This document shows, piece by piece, positions 23,555 to 34,239 of a stretch of DNA of 64,000 nt; position 1 is the first letter of the stretch, and every line of letters begins with the position of its first letter. The position numbers and the translations under genes are program-made. Below the pieces are notes generated by a model that was given only the letters and a program-made list of their open reading frames with translations, searched no databases and was not told the origin of the DNA. Source of the stretch: JAYPEY01 sp964519245 (GTDB lineage Bacteria > Verrucomicrobiota > Verrucomicrobiia > Limisphaerales > JAYPEY01); contig CAZFLK010000003.1 in assembly GCA_964519245.1 (NCBI GenBank), forward strand, positions 29,970 to 93,969, read 5' to 3'.

Positions 23555-25924
23555 ATGAACGCCGGCGACGCCAACAACGAGCAGCGGGCCGACGCGGTCA
23601 TGCTGGGCAACCTGATGGACGGGTTGCCCTATCACGTTTATTTCAAGGATCGAGAGTCCCGTTTCACGCGGGTCAACCGCGTCATGAGCCTGCGTCTTGG
23701 CCTGGCGAGCGAGGCCGAAGCTGTGGGACGCTCGGATCTTGATTTTTTCGATCGCGAGCATGCCCTGCAGGCCATGGAAGATGAGCGTCGGATCATGGAG
23801 ACCGGCGAGGGAATCCGCGACAAGGAGGAATCCGAGATTGGTCCCGATGGCGCCCGGCGGTGGGTCATGACGACCAAACTTCCTCTGCGCGGCCCGGCCG
23901 GAGACATCGTCGGCACGTTCGGCTTCTCCCGCGATATCACAGAGCGGAGGCGCAGCGAGAAGGCCTTGATCGAGTCGGAGTCGCTCTATCACACCCTGGT
24001 CGAGAATCTGCCCCTGAATGTGTTTCGCAAGGACCGGGATGGCCGGTTTGTATTCTGCAACCAGCGGTTGTGCGAGTCTCTGGGCGAACCGCCGGAAGCG
24101 ATCATGGGCCGGACGGACCACGACTTCTTTCCGAGTGAGTTGAGCGACAAGTATCGGGCGGACGATCTGCGGATCATGGAAACGGGCGATGTGTTCGAGG
24201 ATGTGGAGCAGTATCTCGACGCCTATGGCAGTCGACGGTTCATCCACGTGATGAAGACCGCGGTTCGGGATCATGAGGATCGGGTCACCGGGATCCAGGG
24301 TGTTTTTCTGGACATTACCGCGGAACGGGAGGCGGAGCAGGCCTTGCGCCAGAATGAGCAACGCTATCGCGCGCTGATGGAAACGTCGCGGGTCGCCATC
24401 GTCACGGCGACGGATGAGGACCGTATCTTCGATTGCAATCCAGCGGCGGAAGCCATGTTCGGCTATACGATGGCGGAGTTGCAGGGTGTTTCGTTGACGC
24501 GCTTGATGCCGGAACGGTATCGGGAGAAGCATCGCAGGGCCTTTCGGCGCTTCATTGAAACGGGCGGGCCTTCCATTGCCGGGGCCACGGTGGAGATTCA
24601 CGGGCAGAGGCGAGACGGAACGGAGTTTCCCCTTGAGCTCTCCATTGCGAGTTGGCGCAGTCCGGAAGGTCGTGTCTGGTTTGCCGGCATCATGCGGGAT
24701 GTGACCGAGCGTTCGAAGTCCGAGCAGGCGATCAAGGACTCCGAGGCTCTTTACCACTCGCTGGTGGAAAGCCTCCCCCTGAATGTGCTGCGCAAGGACG
24801 TCGAAGGTCGGATCACGTTCGGCAATCAGCGATTCTTCGAGTTCGCCGACATGGAGCCCGCGGCGACGATAGGGAAAACGGACCACGATCTCTATCCCTC
24901 GGCGCTGGCCGACCAGTATCGCGCGGATGACCTCCGAGTGATTGCAACCGGGGAGATTCTTGAACGCGTGGAGGCGCACCACACACCGAATGGCCGGACC
25001 GTGTATGTGGAGGTGTTCAAGGCGCCGGTGCGCGCCGCGGATGGATCGATTGTCGGCGTTCAGATCCTGTTCTGGGACGTGACCGAGCGCAAGGAAGCGG
25101 AGGACGCCCTCAGGAATGCCCGCACGGATCTGGAACAGCGGGTTCAGCAAAGGACGGTCATGCTGACCCGGGCCAACGAGGCGTTGCGCGCGGGAAACGC
25201 CGAACTTGCGCGGGCCAACGCCGAGTTGCAGGACTTTGCCTACATTGCGTCCCATGATCTCCAGGAGCCGTTGCGCAAGATTCAATCCTTCAGTCAACGC
25301 ATCAAGGACAAGTTTTCTGACGCCATCCCGGAGCAGGGGAGGGACTACCTGGATCGCCTGCACAATGCGGCCAGCCGCATGTCCGGCCTCATCTCGGACT
25401 TGTTGGAATTGTCCCGGGTGACCACGAAGGCGAAGCCCTTCTCCCGGGTGGACTTGAAGGCGTTGGCGCAAGACGTGGTCGGGGATCTTGAGGCGCGCCT
25501 GGAGATGGCCGGGGGGCGGGTCGAGGTCGGTGAGCTTCCGGTCCTCGAAGGGGATCCGACCCAGCTGCGGCAGCTGCTGCAGAACCTGATCGGCAACGCC
25601 TTGAAGTTTCATCGAAAGGGTGTCGCGCCGGTCGTGCTGATCGCGGGGGAGTCAGATCCGGCCGCGGGCAGTTGCCGGGTGTCGGTCGCCGACAACGGAA
25701 TCGGATTTGACGAAAAGTATGCGTCGCGCATATTTGCTGTGTTCCAGCGATTGCATGGAAAAAGCGCCTACGAAGGCACGGGAATCGGGCTGGCCATTTG
25801 TCGCAAGGTGGTGGAGCGTCATCGCGGCGAGATTGTGGCCCACAGCGAGGAAGGCGAGGGCGCGACCTTCGTCATCACGCTTCCGCTGAGCCAGTCCGAG
25901 CCCGCGGAACCCACCGGTCCATGA
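23555..25924 (+). CDS. Soluble sensor histidine kinase with four PAS domains
   Basis: This 789-aa protein has no membrane helix. It has four PAS domains (about 15-130, 140-258, 262-385 and 390-505). The second and fourth are near duplicates: LYHTLVENLPLNVFRKD versus LYHSLVESLPLNVLRKD, and both carry KYRADDLR or QYRADDLR. A coiled coil precedes the HisKA domain (YIASHDLQEPLRK, phospho-His567) and the HATPase (LLQNLIGNALKFH, VADNGIGFD, GTGIGLAICRKVVE). The output half resembles Cph1-type kinases that signal to Rcp1-like single-domain regulators, and such a regulator overlaps its stop by 4 bp. The PAS ligand is unknown; no haem- or flavin-specific residue was recognised. Confidence 0.9.
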   Translation: MNAGDANNEQRADAVMLGNLMDGLPYHVYFKDRESRFTRVNRVMSLRLGLASEAEAVGRSDLDFFDREHALQAMEDERRIMETGEGIRDKEESEIGPDGARRWVMTTKLPLRGPAGDIVGTFGFSRDITERRRSEKALIESESLYHTLVENLPLNVFRKDRDGRFVFCNQRLCESLGEPPEAIMGRTDHDFFPSELSDKYRADDLRIMETGDVFEDVEQYLDAYGSRRFIHVMKTAVRDHEDRVTGIQGVFLDITAEREAEQALRQNEQRYRALMETSRVAIVTATDEDRIFDCNPAAEAMFGYTMAELQGVSLTRLMPERYREKHRRAFRRFIETGGPSIAGATVEIHGQRRDGTEFPLELSIASWRSPEGRVWFAGIMRDVTERSKSEQAIKDSEALYHSLVESLPLNVLRKDVEGRITFGNQRFFEFADMEPAATIGKTDHDLYPSALADQYRADDLRVIATGEILERVEAHHTPNGRTVYVEVFKAPVRAADGSIVGVQILFWDVTERKEAEDALRNARTDLEQRVQQRTVMLTRANEALRAGNAELARANAELQDFAYIASHDLQEPLRKIQSFSQRIKDKFSDAIPEQGRDYLDRLHNAASRMSGLISDLLELSRVTTKAKPFSRVDLKALAQDVVGDLEARLEMAGGRVEVGELPVLEGDPTQLRQLLQNLIGNALKFHRKGVAPVVLIAGESDPAAGSCRVSVADNGIGFDEKYASRIFAVFQRLHGKSAYEGTGIGLAICRKVVERHRGEIVAHSEEGEGATFVITLPLSQSEPAEPTGP

Positions 25925-26361
25925 AGCGAACATTCAACATCCTGCTGGCGGAAGACGACGCGGACGACCGGCTCCTGGCGAAAGAGGCCCTGGAGGAGAG
26001 CCGGATATCCGGTTCGCTCCATTGCGTGGAGGATGGCGAGGAATTGCTCGACTATTTGCGTTGTCGCGGCCGCTACTCGGCCCGCGCCCGGGCGCCTCGG
26101 CCGGATATCATCCTGCTCGACCTGAACATGCCGCGCAAAGACGGCCGCGAAGCCCTGCGTGAGATCAAGGCCGATCCGGAGTTGAGAAGGATACCCGTGA
26201 TCGCGCTGACGACGTCCAAGGAGAAGGAAGACGTCCGGAAGACCTACGATCTGGGCGCCAGTTCCTACATCAAGAAACCCTCCTCGTTCGATGGGTTGGT
26301 CGATGTCATGCGGACGCTTGGCAAGTACTGGTCCGAGATGGTGGAGTTGCCCGCCGAGTGA
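25921..26361 (+). CDS. Rcp1-like single-domain response regulator
   Basis: This 146-aa receiver domain has no output domain. The acidic pocket is ILLAEDDADDR (Glu11, Asp12), the phospho-acceptor is Asp67 in IILLDLNMPRKDG, the switch Thr lies in IALTTSKEKED and the Lys in YIKKPSSF. An insertion RCRGRYSARARAPR before the fourth strand region is typical of Rcp1-type partners of phytochrome-like kinases. Its ATG overlaps the kinase stop (ATGA), so the pair is translationally coupled. The downstream target is not encoded nearby. Confidence 0.9.
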   Translation: MKRTFNILLAEDDADDRLLAKEALEESRISGSLHCVEDGEELLDYLRCRGRYSARARAPRPDIILLDLNMPRKDGREALREIKADPELRRIPVIALTTSKEKEDVRKTYDLGASSYIKKPSSFDGLVDVMRTLGKYWSEMVELPAE

Positions 26362-26625
26362 GGACGGCGACGCCGCCGTTCCGCGTTTGTGCGTCTCTGC
26401 GGTCGGCCGCTGCCCATCGCGTTGTTCGTTCAGGCTGAAAAATGGGCGAAGCGGTCCACATTCGCTTTGCGACGACAGCGGGACAATGCCCGTTGCCCAG
26501 CGTTCGAGCGCGGCGCAGCCCTGTGTGTTCGGCGTTTTTTGAGCCGTCTGTTTTCTGAGCTGCGTCGCGTCGTCGGCGGCTTTCCCCGCTGGACAAACAT
26601 CCATCCCGCGCCAAGACTCCGTCCC

Positions 26626-28083
26626 ATGCAGAAAAGAGAAGTCAAGTCCCCCCAACCGCTTTCCCGTCGTTCCTTTGGCCGATTGGCCGGCGTGTCTGCG
26701 GCGGCCACGTTCGGATTTCAGTTCATCCCCAGTCATGCCTGGGGGCAGTTGACCAAGCCGGCGTTGGCGGGCATTGGCTCCGGCGGCAAAGGCAAGGCGG
26801 ACATCACGGGTTCGGACTACGCGGGGTTCAAGGTCGTTGCGCTGGCGGACGTGGTGGTCGGCAGGAAGGTGAAGAACCCAACGCGGAAGCTGAAGTCTGT
26901 CGCCGAGATGCAGGAACGCTACAATCAGGCGAAGCTCTACAGCGACTACCGCGAGATGCTGGATGCGATGGGCGACAAGATTGACGCGGTCACGGTCTCG
27001 ACGCCGGACCATCACCATTTTCACGCGTCCATCCAGGCGATGAAGGCGGGCAAGCACGTGTATTGCCAGAAGCCGCTTTGCCACGGGATCTGGGAGGCGC
27101 GGATGATGGCCAAAGTGGCGAAGGAAACGGGGGTCAAGACCCAGATGGGCAACCAGGCCCACGCCAACGATCACATGCGCCGTTGCGTGGAGCTGATCCG
27201 CTCCGGCGTGATCGGCAAGGTGAAGGAAGTTCACGCCTGGACCAATCGACCCGTCTGGCCGCAGGGATTCAAGACGGCGCCCGAGAAGCAGCCCGTGCCG
27301 GAGTGGCTGGATTGGGAGCAGTGGGTCGGTCCTTCGCCCTGGGTTGATTACAATGAGGTCATTGCCCCCTTTGCCTGGCGCGGTTGGTGGGACTACGGCA
27401 CCGGCGCGCTCGGCGACATGGCCTGCCACATCATGGACATGGGCTATTGGGCCCTCATGCCCGGCGCCCCCAAGAGCGTCAAGGCAAGGCAGAACGGAGC
27501 AACCGAGCTTTCGCCGCCCATCAATTCCATCATCGAGTGGGAATTCGGCCCGAGCCAGCACACCTCAAAAAGCGGATTCAAGTACTTCTGGTACGACGGC
27601 TACATCGACGCCTCCTTCGATCGTGAAAGTTGGACGCTCAAGAAGGCGAGCAATGAATACAATCATCCGGGAGCGGATGTCCTCGAAGGCAAGAGCTTCA
27701 AGGACTTCGGCAGCGTGATCATTGGCGAAGAGGGCAAGCTGTTCTTCCATCGCCAACGCAATAATTGGATTGTCGAGAGCTCCCATAAGATTGACGGGTT
27801 CGAATGGCCGGAGAAATCCATTCATCGCGCGGGCGGACCGGAGGACCGAAACGCCAACTACGTCGAGTGGATGGATGCAATCAACGGGCGCCTCAGGGAT
27901 GGGCTCTCAGGCTTCGGTCACGCCGGACCGTTCACGGAGGTGGTGCTTCTCGGCGTGATCGCCCAGCGCAACGGAGGCCAGAAGCTGCAATGGGACTCCC
28001 GCAAGATGGAGATCAAGGGGCGTCCCGACCTGAAAAAGCTCATCAAGCGCGACTACCGCAAGGGCTGGGAAATCAAGGTGTGA
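26626..28083 (+). CDS. Tat-exported Gfo/Idh/MocA-family oxidoreductase
   Basis: This 485-aa protein starts at the ATG at 26626 with a twin-arginine signal (LSRRSFGRLAGVSAAATFGF). It has a Rossmann fold (PALAGIGSGGKGKADI), the VTVSTPDHHHFHASIQAMKAGKHVYCQKPL motif region in which the usual EKP is QKP, and the substrate-domain motif GALGDMACHIMDMGYW with the expected His. Such exported relatives are abundant in Planctomycetota and Verrucomicrobiota and probably act on sugars with a tightly bound NAD(P). The 264 bp upstream of the start hold no recognisable gene. It converges on the DUF1501 gene 81 bp away. Confidence 0.88.
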   Translation: MQKREVKSPQPLSRRSFGRLAGVSAAATFGFQFIPSHAWGQLTKPALAGIGSGGKGKADITGSDYAGFKVVALADVVVGRKVKNPTRKLKSVAEMQERYNQAKLYSDYREMLDAMGDKIDAVTVSTPDHHHFHASIQAMKAGKHVYCQKPLCHGIWEARMMAKVAKETGVKTQMGNQAHANDHMRRCVELIRSGVIGKVKEVHAWTNRPVWPQGFKTAPEKQPVPEWLDWEQWVGPSPWVDYNEVIAPFAWRGWWDYGTGALGDMACHIMDMGYWALMPGAPKSVKARQNGATELSPPINSIIEWEFGPSQHTSKSGFKYFWYDGYIDASFDRESWTLKKASNEYNHPGADVLEGKSFKDFGSVIIGEEGKLFFHRQRNNWIVESSHKIDGFEWPEKSIHRAGGPEDRNANYVEWMDAINGRLRDGLSGFGHAGPFTEVVLLGVIAQRNGGQKLQWDSRKMEIKGRPDLKKLIKRDYRKGWEIKV

Positions 28084-28164
28084 GCGGAACGTCGCGCGGT
28101 GGGGGATGGAGCGCCGAAGCGATGCGTCGGCGGTCGTTGTCGGTCGTCGCCCCTGCCTTGCGCG

Positions 28165-29655
28165 CTACGCCAGCACGTCCTTAACCACATGTCCATGCAC
28201 ACTGGTCAGGCGTCGGTCGAGGCCATTGTAGTAGTAGCTGAGTCGATCGAAGTCCAAGCCCATCAAGTGAAGGATGGTGGCGTTGAACTCGTGCACGGTG
28301 ACCGGATCCACGGCCGTCTTGAAGCCGAACTCGTCGCTGGAGCCGTAGCTGAACCCCTTCTTGACCCCGGCCCCGGCGAGAAAACAGGTGAAGCTGTCGG
28401 GGTTGTGATCGCGTCCGGTGCCGTTGCCTTGCAGAAAGGGCATGCGACCGAACTCCGTGCACCAGACGACGAGGGTGTCCTCCAGCATGCCGCGTCGTTT
28501 GAGGTCGCCGATCAGCGCGGCGGTGGGTTGATCCATGATCTCGGCCTGCATGGCATGGGTCTTGAGGATGTTGGCGTGCGAGTCCCAGTTGGTGACGCCG
28601 TTCCCGCCTGAGGGGTCGCTGCCGTTGAAAAGCTGGACGACGCGGACGCCCTTCTCAAGCAGGCGGCGGGCGAGGATGCAATTCCTGGCGTATTCGCGTT
28701 TCAGGTCGCTGCCGGAGTTCGTTCCGTATTCGTCCTGAATGTAATCGGGCTCGTTGGAGACCTCCATCACTTCGGGAACGGACGTTTGCATCCGGCCGGC
28801 AAGTTCGTAGCTGGCGACGCGCGCGGCCAGATTGGCGTCGCCAGGGTAGCGCGCGAGGTGTCGGTCGTTGAGGCGGGCGAGCAGGTCGTTGGTCGCGCGG
28901 TCATCCGCGGCGGTGTAGGCGGCGGGCCGGCCCAGGTTGGCGGGCGGATTCTTGGCGTTGAAATCCGTTCCCTGAAAGGCGGCGGGCAGAAAGCCGCTGC
29001 CGAAATTGTTCTTGCCGGAGCGCGCCAGTCCTCGTGGATCGTTGATGGCGACGAAAGCGGGCAGGTCCGCGTTCTCCGATCCCAAGGCGTAGGTCACCCA
29101 GGCTCCGAAGGATGGGAAGCCTTCCATGGTCATCCCCGTATGGAAAAAGTTTTCTCCTTGGGGGTGGGCGCTGGTGTCGGTGTGCAGGGAGTGGAAGAAG
29201 CAGAATTCATCCGCCAGGGCTCCGAGGCGGGGCAGCAGTTCCGAGGTCATCTTGCCGCTCTGGCCGCGGGCCTTGAAATCCCAGAAGGGCTTGGCGACGT
29301 TGCCCGGAGGGCCCTCGAAGGTCACCGCCGGAATGAAGGGGGCCTTTTGTCCGTGCAACCTTGTCAGCGACGGCTTGTAATCGAAGGTGTCCACCGCGCT
29401 GACCGCGCCGGGGCAGAAGATCACCAGGACCTTGTTGGCCGCGGTCGGGAAATGAGGCGGTCGCGGCGTGTAGGGATTGTTCGGATCGATGTCCGGGTGA
29501 ATGGCGCCGCTCGTGGAATCGGCGGCCAGGAGGCCGTCCTGTTCCAGCAGTCCGGCGAGGCCCAGCGCGCCCAAGGCGCCGCCGGTGTTGCGCAGGAAAT
29601 TTCGGCGGTCGAAGAGCCTGCGGCCGTGGGGCGAGATGTGTTCAGAGGAGTTCAT
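28165..29655 (-). CDS. Tat-exported DUF1501 protein (alkaline-phosphatase fold)
   Basis: This 496-aa protein has a Tat-like signal (DRRNFLRNTGGALGALGLAG) and a DUF1501 body with sulfatase/alkaline-phosphatase-like motifs: VLVIFCPGAVSAVDTFDYKP, NWDSHANILKTHAMQAEIMD, LVVWCTEFGRMPFLQGNGTGRDHNP and FNATILHLMGLDFDRLSYYYNG. In PVC bacteria DUF1501 genes usually sit beside a DUF1549/DUF1553 cytochrome gene. Here the partner is absent and the upstream neighbour on the same strand, 49 bp away, is a sulfatase. Its enzymatic role is unknown. Confidence 0.87.
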   Translation of the reverse strand: MNSSEHISPHGRRLFDRRNFLRNTGGALGALGLAGLLEQDGLLAADSTSGAIHPDIDPNNPYTPRPPHFPTAANKVLVIFCPGAVSAVDTFDYKPSLTRLHGQKAPFIPAVTFEGPPGNVAKPFWDFKARGQSGKMTSELLPRLGALADEFCFFHSLHTDTSAHPQGENFFHTGMTMEGFPSFGAWVTYALGSENADLPAFVAINDPRGLARSGKNNFGSGFLPAAFQGTDFNAKNPPANLGRPAAYTAADDRATNDLLARLNDRHLARYPGDANLAARVASYELAGRMQTSVPEVMEVSNEPDYIQDEYGTNSGSDLKREYARNCILARRLLEKGVRVVQLFNGSDPSGGNGVTNWDSHANILKTHAMQAEIMDQPTAALIGDLKRRGMLEDTLVVWCTEFGRMPFLQGNGTGRDHNPDSFTCFLAGAGVKKGFSYGSSDEFGFKTAVDPVTVHEFNATILHLMGLDFDRLSYYYNGLDRRLTSVHGHVVKDVLA

Positions 29656-29704
29656 GTTGGCTCGGTTGGCGGGCGCATTGGCGTTGTTGGTCTCTGTTTC
29701 CCCG

Positions 29705-31357
29705 CTATTTGAGGAACTGCTCCAAGCGTCGGGTCAACTGCGTCACCACGGCCGGCTTCGTGGCTGCCACGTTGCGTGATTCGGTCGGGTCGGTCTGGTG
29801 ATCGTAGAGTTCGACGAACAGGGCCGGGGCTTGCTTGTTCCGGTGATCGCGCCAGGAAACCAGACGGTAGCGATCCGTGCGCATGGAATAACCCATGAGA
29901 TGCTTCTCAAACAACTCGCGGTCCCAGGTGTCTCCCTGCTGTTGGATGATGCGTTTCTCGACATCCTTGATCAACGGACCGAAGAAGGTCTCGCGCATGC
30001 CGGGAGAGAGCGGGTTCGCGGCCCATTCCCGCAGCGCGGGATTGGGGAATTGACTGAGCGCGGCCGGCTTCCACGGTAGGTTCGGATCGTCGAGCAGCGG
30101 GGCGAAGCTCCGGCCTTCCAGGTGTTTCGGCCGGGGCGCGCCCGCGAGTTCGCAGAGGGTGGGGTAGATGTCCAGCAGTTCCACCAAGGCCTTGCTTTTC
30201 CGACCCCGGGCCTTCATGTCCGGCGTCCAGATGAGCAGCGGCACGCGGGCGGCAATTTCGTAGTTGGTGGCTTTACCCCAGACGCCCATCTCGCCGAGAT
30301 GCCACCCGTGGTCACCCCAGACGATGATGATGGTGTCGTCTCGGATTCCCAGTTCCTCCAAGGCCGCCACCATTTTGCCAATCTGGGCGTCGACGTAGCT
30401 GACACAGGCGTAGTATGCGTGCAACAAGGTGCGCGATAGATCCTCGCCGATCGGACCGTATTTGGGGATGCCGTGACGGACGCGCAGTTCAAACGACGCG
30501 TGGATTCCGGTGGCCGCCCCGTTCTTGGGCGACTGTGTCTGGGTGGCGAGTTGGATGTCCTTCGGGTCGTAGAGATCCCAGTATTTCTTGGGCGCGACAA
30601 AGTTCAGGTGCGGGCGGACGAAGCCGAGTCCGAGGAAGAGCGGCTTGTCGGGCTTCCAACTGAGGTGGGACTTGAGGGTTGCAATGGCGAGTTCGGTGTT
30701 GAAGCCGTCGCCGTAAACATGGTCCTCGACATCGGCCGCCTCGTAGGCGGGGCCCTGGATCAGTCCATAGGATGCCTGGTCGCCATATTTGGCCGTCATC
30801 TTCTTCCGGTTCTCCTCGCGAATCCGCTGGTTCTCCGGCAGCGCGTAGCCGCCGGGTGTCGGCGTCCGCTTGATTTTCATCTTGTTCCATGCCGGGCCGC
30901 GACTCCACGACTTCTCCTTGTCCGTCATCTTGCCGTGGTAGATCTTGCCGCAATAGGCGGTCTCGTACCCGTGCGCGATCAGATGCTGGGGCAGGGTGAC
31001 GATGCCAGGATTCAGCTCCCGGAAGTAGGCGGTGTTCTCCACCACGCCGATCGAGTCCGGTCGGGCGCCGGTCATCAGGCTGGCGCGCGATGGACTGCAG
31101 ATGGCCTGTTGGCAATAGGCGCGTTCGAACAACATTCCGTCGGCCGCCAAGGCGTCAAGGTGCGGGCTCTTGGCGATCGGGGAGCCGTAGCATCCCAACT
31201 CCGGGCGCAAGTCATCGATGGCGATGAACAGGATGTGGGGTTGCTTCGCCGCGACGGCCTGGGTCAAGAGCAGGTGGAGACTGATGAGCCAAATCAATGG
31301 CCGCAGTCTGCGTGGCGGCGTTGGCGCGGCGGTTGAGTTGTCTGAGCCCGGCTTCAT
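29705..31357 (-). CDS. Exported sulfatase, iduronate-2-sulfatase-like
   Basis: This 550-aa type I sulfatase has an N-terminal signal (LIWLISLHLLLTQAVAAKQP). The metal ligands appear in LFIAIDDLRPELGCYG, the formylglycine motif is ICSPSRASLMTGARPD (Cys87), and later motifs are KIYHGKMTDKEKSW, PLFLGLGFVRPHLNFVAPKKY and IIVWGDHGWHLGEMGVWGKA. The layout matches iduronate-2-sulfatase and related S1 enzymes that desulfate glycosaminoglycans or algal polysaccharides. It must be activated by a formylglycine-generating enzyme, which is not in the window. It is the first gene of a two-gene unit with the DUF1501 gene. Confidence 0.9.
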   Translation of the reverse strand: MKPGSDNSTAAPTPPRRLRPLIWLISLHLLLTQAVAAKQPHILFIAIDDLRPELGCYGSPIAKSPHLDALAADGMLFERAYCQQAICSPSRASLMTGARPDSIGVVENTAYFRELNPGIVTLPQHLIAHGYETAYCGKIYHGKMTDKEKSWSRGPAWNKMKIKRTPTPGGYALPENQRIREENRKKMTAKYGDQASYGLIQGPAYEAADVEDHVYGDGFNTELAIATLKSHLSWKPDKPLFLGLGFVRPHLNFVAPKKYWDLYDPKDIQLATQTQSPKNGAATGIHASFELRVRHGIPKYGPIGEDLSRTLLHAYYACVSYVDAQIGKMVAALEELGIRDDTIIIVWGDHGWHLGEMGVWGKATNYEIAARVPLLIWTPDMKARGRKSKALVELLDIYPTLCELAGAPRPKHLEGRSFAPLLDDPNLPWKPAALSQFPNPALREWAANPLSPGMRETFFGPLIKDVEKRIIQQQGDTWDRELFEKHLMGYSMRTDRYRLVSWRDHRNKQAPALFVELYDHQTDPTESRNVAATKPAVVTQLTRRLEQFLK

Positions 31358-31728
31358 GCAAATTTCGGTCGTGTTTCTGGTTGCTTTGTCATATTGCTAC
31401 TTCCGTCCCCGGTAAAATCCAACATCCGGCTGGGGAAAAGGTTGCCGCCGCCCCATGAATGAAGGCGGCGATCGGTTCGATCAACCATGAATTCCATGAA
31501 ACGAGTTTCTCGACAGGCTTGGTTGTGGGCGCTTGTCCGGTTGGTTGGCGAGGGCGTGGCAGGAGCGGTTGACGCGTCGACGTTGACCGGCAAGGTCATG
31601 TGCGGCGACCAGGGATGGTTCAACCCGCCGGATGACGGCATGGGGCTGAAATGGACCCAGTGAACGCGGAAGCGCGGCGCCGACCACTGAGGCATTGCCG
31701 GACCGCGCGGAAAGAGAATAACCAACGT
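31358..31728. other. 371-bp stretch without an intact gene
   Basis: The region lies between the start of a minus-strand sulfatase and the start of the plus-strand rhodanese gene. It contains the truncated glycosidase-like reading frame at 31487-31663 described separately. The remainder (31358-31486 and 31664-31728) shows no gene or clear promoter. Confidence 0.6.
31487..31663 (+). pseudogene. Truncated remnant of a GH71/GH99-like glycosidase gene
   Basis: An ATG-initiated frame of 58 codons reads a basic, partly hydrophobic N-terminus (RQAWLWALVRLVGEGVAGAV) and then LTGKVMCGDQGWFNPPDDG followed by GLKWTQ and a TGA. The KVMCGYQGWF-type motif with the following Gly-rich turn and Trp is, to my knowledge, the start of exported GH71/GH99-like domain proteins of several hundred residues. 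Here the frame stops right after the motif and no continuation is found in other frames before the rhodanese gene. This looks like a 5' remnant left by a deletion. A real short peptide is less likely. Confidence 0.55.
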
Positions 31729-32256
31729 ATGAAGACCATCAGTCCCCAGGAACTGCACAAGCGCATGGAAGCCGGATTGCCGGCGGCATTGATCGACGTT
31801 CGAACCCCCGCTGAATTTGGCGCCGTTCACGCCACCGGGGCGCGCAACGCGCCCTTGGAGTCGTTGCGACCGGAGGAGTTTGCGAAACAATTGGATGAGG
31901 ACGGCCGACAACCGGTCTACGTGATCTGCCAAAGCGGCGCTCGATCGGCCCAGGCCTGCGAGAAACTGACTGCCGCCGGAGTTGGCGAGGTCCACAATGT
32001 CGAGGGAGGGACCACAGCGTGGGTGGCGGCTGGACTGCCGGCTGAGCGCGGTCGCAAGGCGTTGCCCCTGGAACGGCAAGTCCGGATCGTCGCCGGTTTC
32101 ATGGTCGTCGCCGGCACGGCCCTGGGTTGGCGCGTGAATGAATACTTCTATCTCCTGCCCGCTTTTGTTGGCGCGGGATTGATGGTTGCCGGCATCACCG
32201 GTCGGTGCGGCATGGCCATGCTGCTGGCGGTCATGCCTTGGAATCAACGCGCGTGA
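31729..32256 (+). CDS. Rhodanese-domain protein with C-terminal DUF2892-type membrane hairpin
   Basis: This 175-aa protein has a rhodanese domain (ISPQELHKRMEAGLPAALID, then DVRTPAEFGAVHATGARN) with the active-site loop VICQSGARS carrying the catalytic Cys, and VEGGTTAWVAAGLP near its end. After residue 110, two membrane helices (IVAGFMVVAGTALGW, YLLPAFVGAGLMVAGITG) form the DUF2892-like tail ending CGMAMLLAVMPWN. It probably handles sulfane sulfur at the inner face of the membrane. The ATG at 31729 sets the usual N-terminus. A sulfatase gene follows 35 bp later, so sulfur released from sulfated glycans may link the two, which is inference. Confidence 0.85.
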   Translation: MKTISPQELHKRMEAGLPAALIDVRTPAEFGAVHATGARNAPLESLRPEEFAKQLDEDGRQPVYVICQSGARSAQACEKLTAAGVGEVHNVEGGTTAWVAAGLPAERGRKALPLERQVRIVAGFMVVAGTALGWRVNEYFYLLPAFVGAGLMVAGITGRCGMAMLLAVMPWNQRA

Positions 32257-32291
32257 TTCTTCCTGCATTGAGTCGCTGCTTCCAACCCGCC

Positions 32292-33911
<1,620 letters not shown>

Positions 33912-34239
33912 TGCCGGGAAGCGAAAGTTTCTTCCGGAGAGCGCACGCGCCCTCGCGTGCTTTCATCGGCGCCTCGCCGATGAGTGGGGCGGACCTGCGC
34001 ATTCAATGGGGAGAGTATTTTGTTCGTCACAATGGGCCGCCCAGGCAGGCTGAACGCGGCGGGCGAGTCGCCGATCACCATGCCACGACCGCGCGCAACA
34101 GCGATCGGCGAGGGCGCCGATCGCGACACGCGAGGCGCGTGTGCTCCCCTGAAGTCGTCGCACGCCGGTCGGTTGCCGGACAGCGCGGAGTAATGCGGAG
34201 TCGGCTCCGTGAAGCATCACAAACATCAGATCCATCCCA
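33912..34239. repeat. REPIN-like paired hairpin element between two sulfatase genes
   Basis: The 328-bp gap has no gene. It contains four compact hairpins in mirror order: 33943-33960 (7-bp stem GCACGCG, loop CCCT), 33964-33982 (8-bp stem CATCGGCG, loop CCT), 34101-34124 (10-bp stem GCGATCGGCG, loop AGGG) and 34126-34142 (7-bp stem ACACGCG, loop AGG). The right pair is close to the reverse complement of the left pair, so a two-hairpin unit of about 44 nt is present twice in inverted orientation around a 118-bp core. This is the layout of REP doublets or a small non-autonomous mobile element. Confidence 0.7.

Noticed and set aside
22027..25612. Long minus-strand open frames opposite the GH42 and histidine kinase genes
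   Set aside because: They mirror the codon structure of the plus-strand genes, which have intact catalytic motifs and domains; no independent coding signal.
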